DNA of 5,020 nucleotides from Rubrobacter_F sp035642415. GTDB taxonomy: Bacteria; Actinomycetota; Rubrobacteria; Rubrobacterales; Rubrobacteraceae. The notes under the pieces are model-generated. The model searched no databases. It saw only the letters and a program-made list of their open reading frames with translations, and was not told the origin of the DNA. The stretch is taken from contig DASQSI010000015.1 of assembly GCA_035642415.1 (NCBI GenBank), positions 1 to 5,020 on the forward strand, read 5' to 3'. Shown here in pieces: positions 1 through 5,020 of the stretch (position 1 is its first letter; every line of letters begins with the position of its first letter). The position numbers and the translations under genes were made by a program.

Positions 1-270
1 TCTCCTGCCTATAGCATCAGCGAAGCGGCCAAAGATTATTGCCCCTAGCGGTCGCCCCACCAATGTCGCTGCAAAGATCGAACCGCTGACGAGCGCGGTA
101 GCAGGTGCCGAAAGGTCAGATGACACAAAATATATCGTGGCTGGAGCTAGTACCACTATCGGCAAATAGACGTCGAACATGTCGACGAAGAACCCCACAA
201 AAGCGCCCCGTACGGCCTTACGCCCCTTGGGACCGAGCGTCTGTGTACGTTGTTCTTCTACAGTCTCCAC
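1..270 (-). CDS. MFS transporter, N-terminal part (gene runs off the left edge)
   Basis: This is the first 90 codons of a major facilitator superfamily carrier, an inner-membrane secondary transporter. The frame is open from position 270 down to 1. It aligns without gaps to the complete transporter at 4924-3518 from AVRGA/AIRGA onward, with about 53 of 72 residues identical by my hand count. Visible parts are a charged cytoplasmic N-terminus (about 1-20), TM1 with GFFVDMFDVYLPIVVLAP, TM2 with SGSIFAATLVGRP, and the MFS motif A loop GRFADAIGRR at the edge. The start is GTG at 270. An in-frame TGA at 288-286 leaves only one other candidate, GTG at 285, which lies inside the ribosome binding site. 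No stop or frameshift is seen in the visible part. Codons end in A or T much more often than in the paralogue, suggesting a different history or relaxed selection. The family is firm; the substrate is unknown. Confidence 0.88.
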   Translation of the reverse strand, partial: METVEEQRTQTLGPKGRKAVRGAFVGFFVDMFDVYLPIVVLAPATIYFVSSDLSAPATALVSGSIFAATLVGRPLGAIIFGRFADAIGRR

Positions 271-273
271 GCG

Positions 274-283
274 CCTCCTCCTC
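274..283 (-). promoter_or_regulatory. Ribosome binding site of the left-edge MFS gene
   Basis: The minus strand reads GAGGAGGAGG followed by CGC and GTG. The purine run offers several GGAGG registers 3 to 6 bases from the GTG at 270. This favours that start over the GTG at 285, which overlaps the run. Confidence 0.65.
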
Positions 284-350
284 ACTCAGATGTTCGGGCA
301 GTAGCGTGTCTTCGTGCCCCTATCCCCATCGCAAGCTATTAATGTTGCCA

Positions 351-379
351 AGTATAGGAGCTAGGGACCGAAGCTGCAA
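351..379 (-). promoter_or_regulatory. Possible sigma-70-type promoter for the left-edge MFS gene
   Basis: The minus strand shows TTGCAG (379-374), a 17-base spacer, then TATACT (356-351). The -10 matches the consensus at 5 of 6 positions; the -35 matches only in its TTG. Transcription would start near 344, giving a leader of about 75 bases before the GTG at 270. It is pattern-based only. Confidence 0.35.
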
Positions 380-456
380 CCACCTTCTCATATAAAGGGT
401 AGTACGTTCTTGTGAGCTTTCGTCCACTTCTCAGTTTCGAGTCGCTCCGTGCCGGC

Positions 457-478
457 TGTGGGCCACAATGGGCCCCAT
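457..478. repeat. Two abutting 11-base palindromes, possible operator
   Basis: TGTGGGCCACA (457-467) and ATGGGCCCCAT (468-478) each have perfect 5-base arms around one central base, and they touch with no gap. Both share a TGGGCC core. Their place in the divergent spacer fits a binding site for a dimeric regulator, but no regulator gene is visible and the arms are short enough to arise by chance. Confidence 0.35.
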
Positions 479-524
479 ATTATGTAGGGGCTCGGGGTAG
501 GGCTCGAAGTATCCGCCGAAAGTC

Positions 525-553
525 TTGCGAACGAAGGCCGGGCCGAATAGGAT
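525..553 (+). promoter_or_regulatory. Possible promoter for the GST gene
   Basis: TTGCGA (525-530) and TAGGAT (548-553) are separated by 17 bases, and each matches its sigma-70 consensus at 4 of 6 positions. Transcription would begin near 560, about 40 bases before the reading frame at 601, which is a normal leader length. Confidence 0.33.
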
Positions 554-590
554 GAGAAAGGTTCATCGGCCATACACTATGGAGCGAGGC

Positions 591-596
591 GGGAGG
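591..596 (+). promoter_or_regulatory. Shine-Dalgarno-like GGGAGG in front of the GST frame
   Basis: GGGAGG lies four bases before the ACG codon at 601-603, where the GST protein should begin. No comparable motif precedes the GTG at 643. The site therefore marks 601 as the ancestral start even though the codon there is not a standard initiator. Confidence 0.5.
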
Positions 597-600
597 CGCG

Positions 601-1212
601 ACGCGACTGCATTCCGCCCCAAGGTCGGGGAATAGCTACAAGGTGCGGCTGCTCCTGGGCCTTCTGGGCACTAGGTACAAGTTAATCAACTACGATACCA
701 AAGGCGGCGAGACACACGCCCTGAAATTCTTGGAGAACGTCAACCCGGACGGCAGGGTACCGGTCCTGGAGCTCGAAGACGGAACAATGCTCCCGGAGTC
801 CGGCGCGATACTGTTCTACCTCGCGGAGGGCACACCCTACCTCCCCGAAGAGAAGCTGGAGCGAGCTCAAGTCCTGCGCTGGATGTTCTTCGAGCAGTAC
901 AGTCTCCTGCCGAACCTCTCCCGTCCCCGCCTCTGGCGCATGTGGGAGGTCGAGATGACGCCGCAGAGGGAGGCCGAGTTGGAGCAGTTCTTCGAGCAGG
1001 GGTACAGGGCCCTGTCCGTGATGGAGCGGCACCTAAGCGACCACGAATTCTTCGTCGGAGATCGCCCCACAGTAGCTGATGTCGCCCTCTACGTTTACCC
1101 GTCCGTCGCCCCCGAGGGTGGCTTCGACCTCGAATCCTACCCGGCGGTGCGCGTTTGGCTGGACCGGATCGCCACATTGCCTGGATACGTACTGCTGAAG
1201 CCACCTGGTTAG
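601..1212 (+). CDS. Glutathione S-transferase family protein with non-canonical ACG start (possible decaying gene)
   Basis: This is a cytosolic GST-type protein that would conjugate or reduce electrophiles using glutathione or another thiol. Read from 601 it has 203 residues, the usual length for the family. The thioredoxin-like N-domain shows RSGNSYKVRLLL (8-19; Ser9 or Ser12 in the catalytic region), NPDGRVPVLE (48-57, cis-Pro54) and the ES pair (66-67) that binds the gamma-glutamyl group. The helical C-domain carries FFEQYS (96-101) and GDRPTVADVALY (153-164), with the Thr157/Asp160 N-capping box. The first GTG in frame is at 643, but starting there removes the first strand and the SGNSYK motif. 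The frame upstream is open to 556 yet has no ATG, GTG or TTG; the codon at the expected start, behind GGGAGG, is ACG. Either ACG (or the CTG at 607) initiates, a short product starts at 643, or the gene lost its start. Family certain; functional state unclear. Confidence 0.82.
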   Translation, partial: TRLHSAPRSGNSYKVRLLLGLLGTRYKLINYDTKGGETHALKFLENVNPDGRVPVLELEDGTMLPESGAILFYLAEGTPYLPEEKLERAQVLRWMFFEQYSLLPNLSRPRLWRMWEVEMTPQREAELEQFFEQGYRALSVMERHLSDHEFFVGDRPTVADVALYVYPSVAPEGGFDLESYPAVRVWLDRIATLPGYVLLKPPG

Positions 1213-1233
1213 GAGGATGACGAGGATACTCGA

Positions 1234-1260
1234 TGCGTCACCTGAATCGCATGTGACGTA
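1234..1260. repeat. Hairpin downstream of the GST gene
   Basis: TGCGTCAC (1234-1241) pairs with GTGACGTA (1253-1260) over eight positions, one of them G-U, around an 11-base loop. It begins 21 bases after the GST stop, where a terminator might sit, but no T-run follows on the plus strand. It could slow or protect the transcript end, or be incidental. Confidence 0.35.
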
Positions 1261-1280
1261 GGGCTGCCGCTGGGTAAGAG

Positions 1281-1328
1281 TGGGCGATGCTGGGATAGAA
1301 CCAGCGACCTCTGGCCGTGTGAAGTCAG
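1281..1328 (-). pseudogene. 3' fragment of a tRNA-Val(CAC)-like gene
   Basis: The minus strand reads like the second half of a tRNA. The anticodon region is CTGAC, TTCACACG, GCCAG (1328-1311), with CAC in the anticodon position. The variable loop is AGGTC (1310-1306). The T-arm is GCTGG, TTCTATC, CCAGC (1305-1289) with a perfect five-pair stem, followed by the 3' acceptor strand ATCGCCC (1288-1282) and an A discriminator (1281). No GGGCGAT acceptor strand or D-arm is found where the 5' half should be. Other defects are an eight-base anticodon loop, an A-C mismatch in its stem, a T at the usual purine of the T-loop, and no encoded CCA. It cannot make a working tRNA. A break within or next to the anticodon arm with the 3' half kept is typical of a tRNA-targeting integrase attachment scar; that origin is inferred. 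Confidence 0.68.
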
Positions 1329-1569
1329 TACGATAGTTTGCTACAGATTTCCTAAAGTTTCGAAATGCCTGCAAATAGACAGATTAGATGGCAGTTGTAC
1401 TCAGACAAACTTTCTCGTACTCCCCTGCATTGGTGTATTACGGGTGTACCAGCATGCCGTGAGAGATATAGCGCGCAGCAGGTGTCGAGTCTTAGTAAGT
1501 AGACAAGTTGAGACCTGCAACCGACCGGCGCCTCACGTAAAATCTGCGATCTCCTTATACGTAGTCAGT

Positions 1570-1594
1570 GTTAACGCGTTGCGCCGGCGTTAGC
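1570..1594 (+). repeat. Hairpin in the presumed leader of the acyl-CoA ligase
   Basis: GTTAACGC (1570-1577) pairs with GCGTTAGC (1587-1594) across eight positions with one T-G wobble, around a nine-base loop. It lies about 125 bases before the chosen ligase start. It is not followed by a T-run, so it is not a plain terminator. A regulatory role is possible but unsupported. Confidence 0.35.
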
Positions 1595-1620
1595 CCGTAT
1601 GGCAGGATGGATGCAAGTCG

Positions 1621-1638
1621 CTCGTGGATCCACACGAG
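1621..1638. repeat. 18-base dyad CTCGTG-GATCCA-CACGAG, possible operator
   Basis: The six-base arms CTCGTG and CACGAG are perfect inverted copies around GATCCA. The site lies 80 bases upstream of the ligase GTG at 1718. The size and symmetry suit an operator for a dimeric repressor such as a GntR- or TetR-type protein, or a small hairpin. No regulator gene is visible in the window. Confidence 0.4.
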
Positions 1639-1704
1639 AATAGTGGGAAGGGAGGGTCATCCTCTGCCGGCCGATCAACCGCCTGGGGTGGCCCTAAAGA
1701 AAGG

Positions 1705-1710
1705 AAGGAG
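1705..1710 (+). promoter_or_regulatory. Ribosome binding site fixing the ligase start
   Basis: AAGGAG ends seven bases before the GTG at 1718, inside a longer purine run. It decides the start: the same frame can be read back to a GTG at 1568, but no comparable site precedes that codon and the extra 50 residues do not resemble the family. Confidence 0.75.
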
Positions 1711-1717
1711 AGGATTC

Positions 1718-3250
1718 GTGAGCTCCACCGAGCCGACGGCCACGCGTCCTGCCTCCGTCGTGGAGGCGTTCATCCGACATGCCGAGCGCGCGCCGGAGAA
1801 ACTATGCCTGTGCTTTGAGGGGAAGCGATGGACCTACGAGAAGCTGCGCGGGCGGGTCGATACCTTCGCCACGGCGTTGAGGGCCTGGGGGTTAAGAGCC
1901 GGGGATCGTGTCGCGCTCTTCCTCGAGAACCACCCAGACTTTGTGGCGGCCTACTTGGGTGTGCACCTGGCAGGCGGGGTGGTCGTGCCGGTAAACACCG
2001 CCTACCGGCAGGCGGAGCTGCGGCACATCTTCGACGATGCGGGCGTGCGTTTGTGCTTTACCGACGAAGAGCGGCGGTCAGAGCTGGAGCGCGTGCGCGA
2101 GAATCTTCCCCGGCTGGAGTCCGTGATCGAGGTCGGGGAAGAGTTGGACTCCTTTCTGGGAGAAATCGAAAACTACGAGGGTGAGCCGTCGCGCGGCGGA
2201 GACTTGGCGGTGATCGCCTACACTTCCGGGACTACGGGACGCAGCAAGGGTGCGATGTTGTTGCACCGCAACCTCGTTGGCAACATCGAGGCCATATGCG
2301 AGGCCTGGCAGTGGACCCCCGCCGATCACCTGCTCCTAACCTTGCCGCTGTTCCACACGCACGGTCTTATGGTAGGCGTGCACGGTACGTTCTTTACGGG
2401 GGCGAGCGCCGAGCTACGGCGCAAGTTCGACGCCGCCGAGGTCTACGACGCCCTACTGGAAGGTTCGTTCACGATGTTCTTCGGGGTGCCGACCATGTAC
2501 TCACGGCTCGTGCGAGAGGCGAAGTCTCGGGACAAGCGGCCGCCGGCCTTGCGTTTATATGTGTCGGGCAGCGCTCCCTTGAGTCCCGAAGTGTTCGTCG
2601 AGTTCGAGCGCTTGTTCGGACAGCGCATCCTTGAGCGGTACGGAATGACCGAGACGGGCATGAACCTGACCAACCCCTACGACGGCGAGCGTCGGCCCGG
2701 CACGGTAGGCAAGCCGTTCCCCGGCCAAGAGGCTCGCATCGTCGGCGTCGAGGATCGTGAGCCCTTAACCGCGGGGGAGATAGGGGAGATCGAGGTGCGC
2801 GGCCCGCATGTCTTCAAGGGATATTTAAACCTCCCTGAGGCCACGGAAGAGGTCTTCAGAGAGGACGGATGGTTCCGCACGGAGGATCTCGGGTTCGTGG
2901 ATGAGGACGGCTACTTCACGATCAGCGGGCGTACGAAGGAGCTGATCATCAGCGGCGGCTACAACGTGTACCCCCGCGAGGTCGAGGAGGCGCTAGAAGA
3001 GTGCCCCGGAGTGGCCGAGGCAGCCGTGGTAGGGTTGCCCGACGAGGATCTTGGCGAACGGGTAGTGGCGGCCGTGGTGCGCGACGACCCCGAGCTGACC
3101 GAGGAGGGGGTGAAGGACCTCCTGCGCGACGAGCTCGCAGGCTATAAGAAGCCGCGCCAGGTGACCTTCGTGGACGAGCTTCCGCGCAACGCTTTAGGCA
3201 AGGTGCTCAAGCACGAGGTGCGCGAAAGGCTCACTAAGCCGGATGGGTAA
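1718..3250 (+). CDS. Acyl-CoA synthetase (ANL superfamily), malonyl-CoA synthetase-like
   Basis: This cytoplasmic enzyme activates a carboxylic acid with ATP to an acyl-adenylate and then transfers it to CoA. Read from GTG 1718 it has 510 residues, a normal length. The P-loop YTSGTTGRSKG is at 168-178, the A5 motif ERYGMTET at 306-313, GWFRTEDLG with the ribose-binding Asp390 at 384-392, the hinge GRTKELIISGGYNVYP at 404-419, and PRNALGK with catalytic Lys495 at 489-495. The large N-domain and small C-terminal cap are both complete. LFHTHGL (211-217) and the MTETGMNLTNP..GERRPGTVG block (310-331) resemble malonyl-CoA synthetases (MatB/ACSF3), but other short- or medium-chain ligases share parts of this, so substrate is not settled and I give no symbol. 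It is monocistronic as far as seen, with a long leader, and converges on the MFS gene at 3518-4924, which could supply its substrate. No damage is visible. Confidence 0.9.
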   Translation: MSSTEPTATRPASVVEAFIRHAERAPEKLCLCFEGKRWTYEKLRGRVDTFATALRAWGLRAGDRVALFLENHPDFVAAYLGVHLAGGVVVPVNTAYRQAELRHIFDDAGVRLCFTDEERRSELERVRENLPRLESVIEVGEELDSFLGEIENYEGEPSRGGDLAVIAYTSGTTGRSKGAMLLHRNLVGNIEAICEAWQWTPADHLLLTLPLFHTHGLMVGVHGTFFTGASAELRRKFDAAEVYDALLEGSFTMFFGVPTMYSRLVREAKSRDKRPPALRLYVSGSAPLSPEVFVEFERLFGQRILERYGMTETGMNLTNPYDGERRPGTVGKPFPGQEARIVGVEDREPLTAGEIGEIEVRGPHVFKGYLNLPEATEEVFREDGWFRTEDLGFVDEDGYFTISGRTKELIISGGYNVYPREVEEALEECPGVAEAAVVGLPDEDLGERVVAAVVRDDPELTEEGVKDLLRDELAGYKKPRQVTFVDELPRNALGKVLKHEVRERLTKPDG

Positions 3251-3467
3251 AAAGAAGGATAAGTCCGACACCCGGAATAGGAATATTTTGATGGTTGACA
3301 GTCGTCACACACATATCCTGATAGTCTGATCCCGTCTGTCTCGCGATAGACACATAGCGGAGGGTATGGCCCTCTACCTTATTAACTACTGGGGGAGCGG
3401 CTGGTCCAAGCCGAAGACGCGCTAGGCCTCCGTTACGCCGGCGCGCCGCTGCTCTGCGGCAGGGGCG
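3251..3467. other. Convergent intergenic spacer
   Basis: No gene is seen. The first half is AT-richer than its neighbours. TTGACA at 3295-3300 is a perfect -35 element, but the best -10 candidate is GATAGT after 19 bases and no gene follows on the plus strand. Small hairpins occur at 3360-3374 (GAGGG-tatgg-CCCTC, followed by a moderately T-rich stretch that might weakly terminate the ligase transcript), 3398-3413 and 3445-3460. None is a strong terminator for the ligase. Confidence 0.5.
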
Positions 3468-3509
3468 GTAAAGAATCCGAGCGGGCCGACAAGAACCGGC
3501 CCGCTCGGA
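3468..3509 (-). terminator. Rho-independent terminator of the complete MFS gene
   Basis: A perfect 13-pair GC-rich stem (3476-3488 against 3497-3509) encloses an eight-base loop. Read on the minus strand it begins nine bases after the TAA stop of the transporter and is followed by TTCTTTAC (3475-3468), a short U-rich tail. On the plus strand the following bases are less T-rich, so it mainly serves the transporter but may also block readthrough from the ligase. Confidence 0.85.
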
Positions 3510-3517
3510 CCTTGGGC

Positions 3518-4924
3518 TTAAGAGCCACCGGCACCGGAAGCGGTCCTCGGCTCGCCCGGGGAGGTTTCGGGCGCTCTATCGGCTTCGGGTGCCTGTTGCA
3601 CGTCTTGCTCCTCCGAGAAGTTCACGTCCTTCGTCTCTGGCCCCCACGCTGCCCCGACGACCATCAGTAGGGCGCCTATGACCAGGAGGACGAGCACCGT
3701 GTACTCGAAGGGCATAAAGGTCGCCAGACCCGCCTGGTAGTAGGCATACAACGAGGGAAGGACCACCGCGAGGCTGTAGCCAATGCCGAAGGCCGAGGCT
3801 CGGATGCCGGTCTGGAAGCGCTCGTTGATGTAGGCGGTCGTCAGGCCCCAGCACGAGACGACTAGGAGGGTGATTATCGTCGTCAGTAGGATAACCAGCA
3901 AGAGGTTTTGCGGCGGCGCGCTCAGGAGCAAGTAGTAGAGGAAGGTGCCGACCACCGCCGCGACGAGGCCGTACGCGATCAGGAAGGGCCGGCGTCCTAC
4001 GCGCTGACTGATCACCCCGGCGGCGATGTAGCCCCCAACGAGCACAACGTTGGAGACGACGAGCGTTATCGTGGTGTTCGTCTTGGAGAGGCCGACCGGG
4101 CTGCTGAGCAGGCTCGGGAGGATCGCTGCCACCGTCTGCAGCGTCAGCCAGAAGCCGCTCATCAGCACGAAGACTTGCAGGAAGCTCAGCAGGTTTTCCC
4201 GCTGGGTGAACAACTGCCTGAGCGGGGCTTCGGCTCCGCCACCCTCTTCGAAGAGCTCAGACTCCTCCACAGAGCGGACGTAGTAGGCGACGAGGGCGAA
4301 GGCAAGGAGGGACCCGATGACGAAAGGAATCCTCCAACCCCACTGCATGTAGGGCGAGTTTATATCGCCGGCTGGTATGAAGAGGAGCAAGACCGTCGTG
4401 ATCGCGGAGATGGTGGCGAACGCCAGCGGGTAGCCACTCATGATTACCGCACTGTAGAACCCACGCTTCTCCTTGGGAGAGTACTCCATCGCCAGTGGGT
4501 TTGCCGAGGTGTACTCCCCGCCCAGGAAAACGCCGTCCACCAAGCGCAGGACGATAAGGATGATCACCGCCGCTATTCCCCACTGCTGGTAGCCTGGCAA
4601 GAGGGCAATAAGTAGCGTTACCACGCCGAAGCCACTCACGGACATGATCGTCATGCGCCTCCTGCCTATCGCGTCCGCGAAGTGGCCGAAGATAAAGGAC
4701 CCTATGGGCCGGCCGAGGAGCGTCGCCGCGAAGATCGAACCCGAGATGAGCGACTTCGTGACCGCGTCTAGATCGGGGGCGACGAAGTAGGCCAGGGCGG
4801 GCGCCAGGACCACTATCGGCAGATAGATGTCGAACATGTCGACGAAGAACCCGAACCACGCCCCCCGTATGGCGCTCTTCGCCCGCGGATCTACCGTCTC
4901 TCGTTGTCCAGCTGCGGTTGACAT
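3518..4924 (-). CDS. MFS transporter, complete, metabolite:H+ symporter-like
   Basis: A 468-residue inner-membrane carrier with about 12 membrane spans, probably a proton symporter for a small organic acid or related solute. Motif A in the loop after TM2 is GHFADAIGRRR (80-90). TM4 carries R127 with GVFLGGEY (131-138), the RxxxG...GGE pattern common in the metabolite:H+ symporter and related families. WGWRIPF (195-201) precedes TM6. A second motif A-like loop, GVISQRVGRRP, is at 303-313, and PETKD (429-433) follows TM12. A charged loop (about 217-245) links the two halves. The last 40 residues are hydrophilic, rich in Glu, Pro, Ala and Gly, and look disordered. ATG 4924 follows an excellent ribosome binding site. 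It has its own promoter candidate and terminator, so it is probably transcribed alone. It is paralogous to the partial gene at 1-270. A carboxylate substrate activated by the neighbouring ligase is inferred. Confidence 0.93.
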   Translation of the reverse strand: MSTAAGQRETVDPRAKSAIRGAWFGFFVDMFDIYLPIVVLAPALAYFVAPDLDAVTKSLISGSIFAATLLGRPIGSFIFGHFADAIGRRRMTIMSVSGFGVVTLLIALLPGYQQWGIAAVIILIVLRLVDGVFLGGEYTSANPLAMEYSPKEKRGFYSAVIMSGYPLAFATISAITTVLLLFIPAGDINSPYMQWGWRIPFVIGSLLAFALVAYYVRSVEESELFEEGGGAEAPLRQLFTQRENLLSFLQVFVLMSGFWLTLQTVAAILPSLLSSPVGLSKTNTTITLVVSNVVLVGGYIAAGVISQRVGRRPFLIAYGLVAAVVGTFLYYLLLSAPPQNLLLVILLTTIITLLVVSCWGLTTAYINERFQTGIRASAFGIGYSLAVVLPSLYAYYQAGLATFMPFEYTVLVLLVIGALLMVVGAAWGPETKDVNFSEEQDVQQAPEADRAPETSPGEPRTASGAGGS

Positions 4925-4930
4925 TCGATT

Positions 4931-4938
4931 CCTCCTTT
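4931..4938 (-). promoter_or_regulatory. Ribosome binding site of the complete MFS gene
   Basis: The minus strand reads AAAGGAGG six bases before the ATG at 4924, a near-perfect Shine-Dalgarno site at ideal spacing. It excludes the overlapping longer frame that starts near 5015 in another register. Confidence 0.85.
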
Positions 4939-4955
4939 AACTCTCCGTTAGAGCT

Positions 4956-4984
4956 ACTATCTGATGCTAAGGTCCAGTTGACAG
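4956..4984 (-). promoter_or_regulatory. Possible promoter of the complete MFS gene
   Basis: The minus strand shows CTGTCA (4984-4979), 17 bases, then GATAGT (4961-4956); each matches the sigma-70 consensus at 4 of 6 positions. Transcription would start near 4949, giving a leader of about 25 bases that contains the ribosome binding site. The match is modest. Confidence 0.35.
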
Positions 4985-5020
4985 ACGCCGCGACCGGACA
5001 GGCATCCTCGTACACCTTGA

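Larger units (their letters stand above)
271..600. other. Divergent intergenic region between the MFS fragment and the GST
   Basis: I see no credible gene in these 330 bases. Short open frames exist on both strands, for example 61 codons on the minus strand from 573, but they lack a good ribosome binding site and any recognisable protein pattern. The stretch holds one candidate promoter in each direction, two abutting short palindromes (457-478), and a near-repeat of GGGCTCG at about 488-506. It is the natural place for control of both divergent genes. Confidence 0.6.
1213..1717. other. Long intergenic region upstream of the acyl-CoA ligase
   Basis: These 505 bases contain no convincing gene. 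In order they hold a hairpin just after the GST stop, a tRNA-Val 3' fragment on the minus strand, an AT-richer stretch (about 1329-1567) with a loose inverted repeat (1478-1486 against 1510-1518, one mismatch, 23-base gap), and two compact dyads (1570-1594 and 1621-1638). The ligase frame stays open upstream to at least 1568, but that part has no family resemblance. I find no well-spaced sigma-70 promoter here; isolated -10-like elements such as TAAAAT at 1538 lack a matching -35. Confidence 0.6.

Noticed and set aside
388..573. Minus-strand 61-codon frame in the divergent spacer
   Set aside because: No Shine-Dalgarno site, no family-like pattern, and it runs through candidate promoter elements and palindromes.
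1217..1261. Tiny frames after the GST stop next to AGGAGG (14 codons from 1217, 7 codons from 1233)
   Set aside because: AGGAGG abuts the first ATG with no spacing, and both frames lie in the hairpin at 1234-1260. No downstream gene depends on them.
1033..1374. Minus-strand open frame of 113 codons containing a VAGSIPASPT-like segment
   Set aside because: That segment is the familiar translation of a tRNA T-arm and acceptor end, here the tRNA fragment at 1281-1328. The rest overlaps the GST gene antisense.
3295..3325. TTGACA with GATAGT 19 bases later as a plus-strand promoter
   Set aside because: The spacing is too long, the -10 is weak, and no gene lies downstream before the convergent terminator.
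3243..3329. Small 28-codon frame overlapping the ligase stop (ATGGGTAA), beginning M-G-K-K-K-D-K
   Set aside because: The overlap looks like translational coupling, but there is no ribosome binding site and no recognisable protein. The frame is short enough to be chance.
3422..3440. Minus-strand GTAACGGAGGC, a string also found in 23S rRNA
   Set aside because: The match is about 11 bases and the flanks do not follow the rRNA sequence, so it is taken as coincidence.
3908..4615. Plus-strand frame of 235 codons antisense to the MFS gene, and the overlapping minus-strand frame from 5015
   Set aside because: Both are composition-driven shadows of the GC-rich transporter gene, with low-complexity charged translations and no start signals.

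Overview
The window looks like high-GC bacterial chromosome, most likely from an actinobacterium. The evidence is GC-rich codon use in the long genes, GTG starts behind strong purine-rich ribosome binding sites, and a glutathione S-transferase of the SGNSYKVRLLL type. A Rubrobacter-like host is a guess from protein style only. Composition is uneven: the acyl-CoA ligase and the right-hand transporter are GC-rich. The left-hand transporter fragment and the spacers at about 271-600, 1329-1567 and 3251-3400 use clearly more A and T.

Layout. At the left edge, on the minus strand, are the first 90 codons of an MFS transporter (1-270). A divergent spacer (271-600) separates it from a plus-strand glutathione S-transferase (601-1212). 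The conserved N-terminus of that protein is present, but it begins at an ACG codon where ATG is expected. A long spacer follows (1213-1717). It holds a small hairpin, the 3' part of a tRNA-Val(CAC)-like gene on the minus strand (1281-1328), and two dyad structures in the presumed leader of the next gene. Next is a complete plus-strand acyl-CoA synthetase of the ANL superfamily, with malonyl-CoA synthetase-like features (1718-3250). It converges, across a 267-base spacer with a strong minus-strand terminator (3468-3509), on a complete 12-TM MFS transporter (4924 to 3518). That transporter is a close paralogue of the left-edge gene. The right edge holds its promoter and ribosome binding site.

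How the genes may work together. The simplest model is uptake of a small carboxylate by the MFS carriers, followed by CoA activation by the ligase. If the ligase is a malonyl-CoA synthetase, the substrate would be malonate or a similar diacid. This is inference from family resemblance and adjacency. The genes are not in one operon, and the GST has no obvious tie to the pathway.

I see no undescribed defence or mobile system. The points most worth checking are the tRNA 3' fragment, which resembles an attachment-site scar, the GST with a lost or non-canonical start, and the duplicated transporter flanking both.
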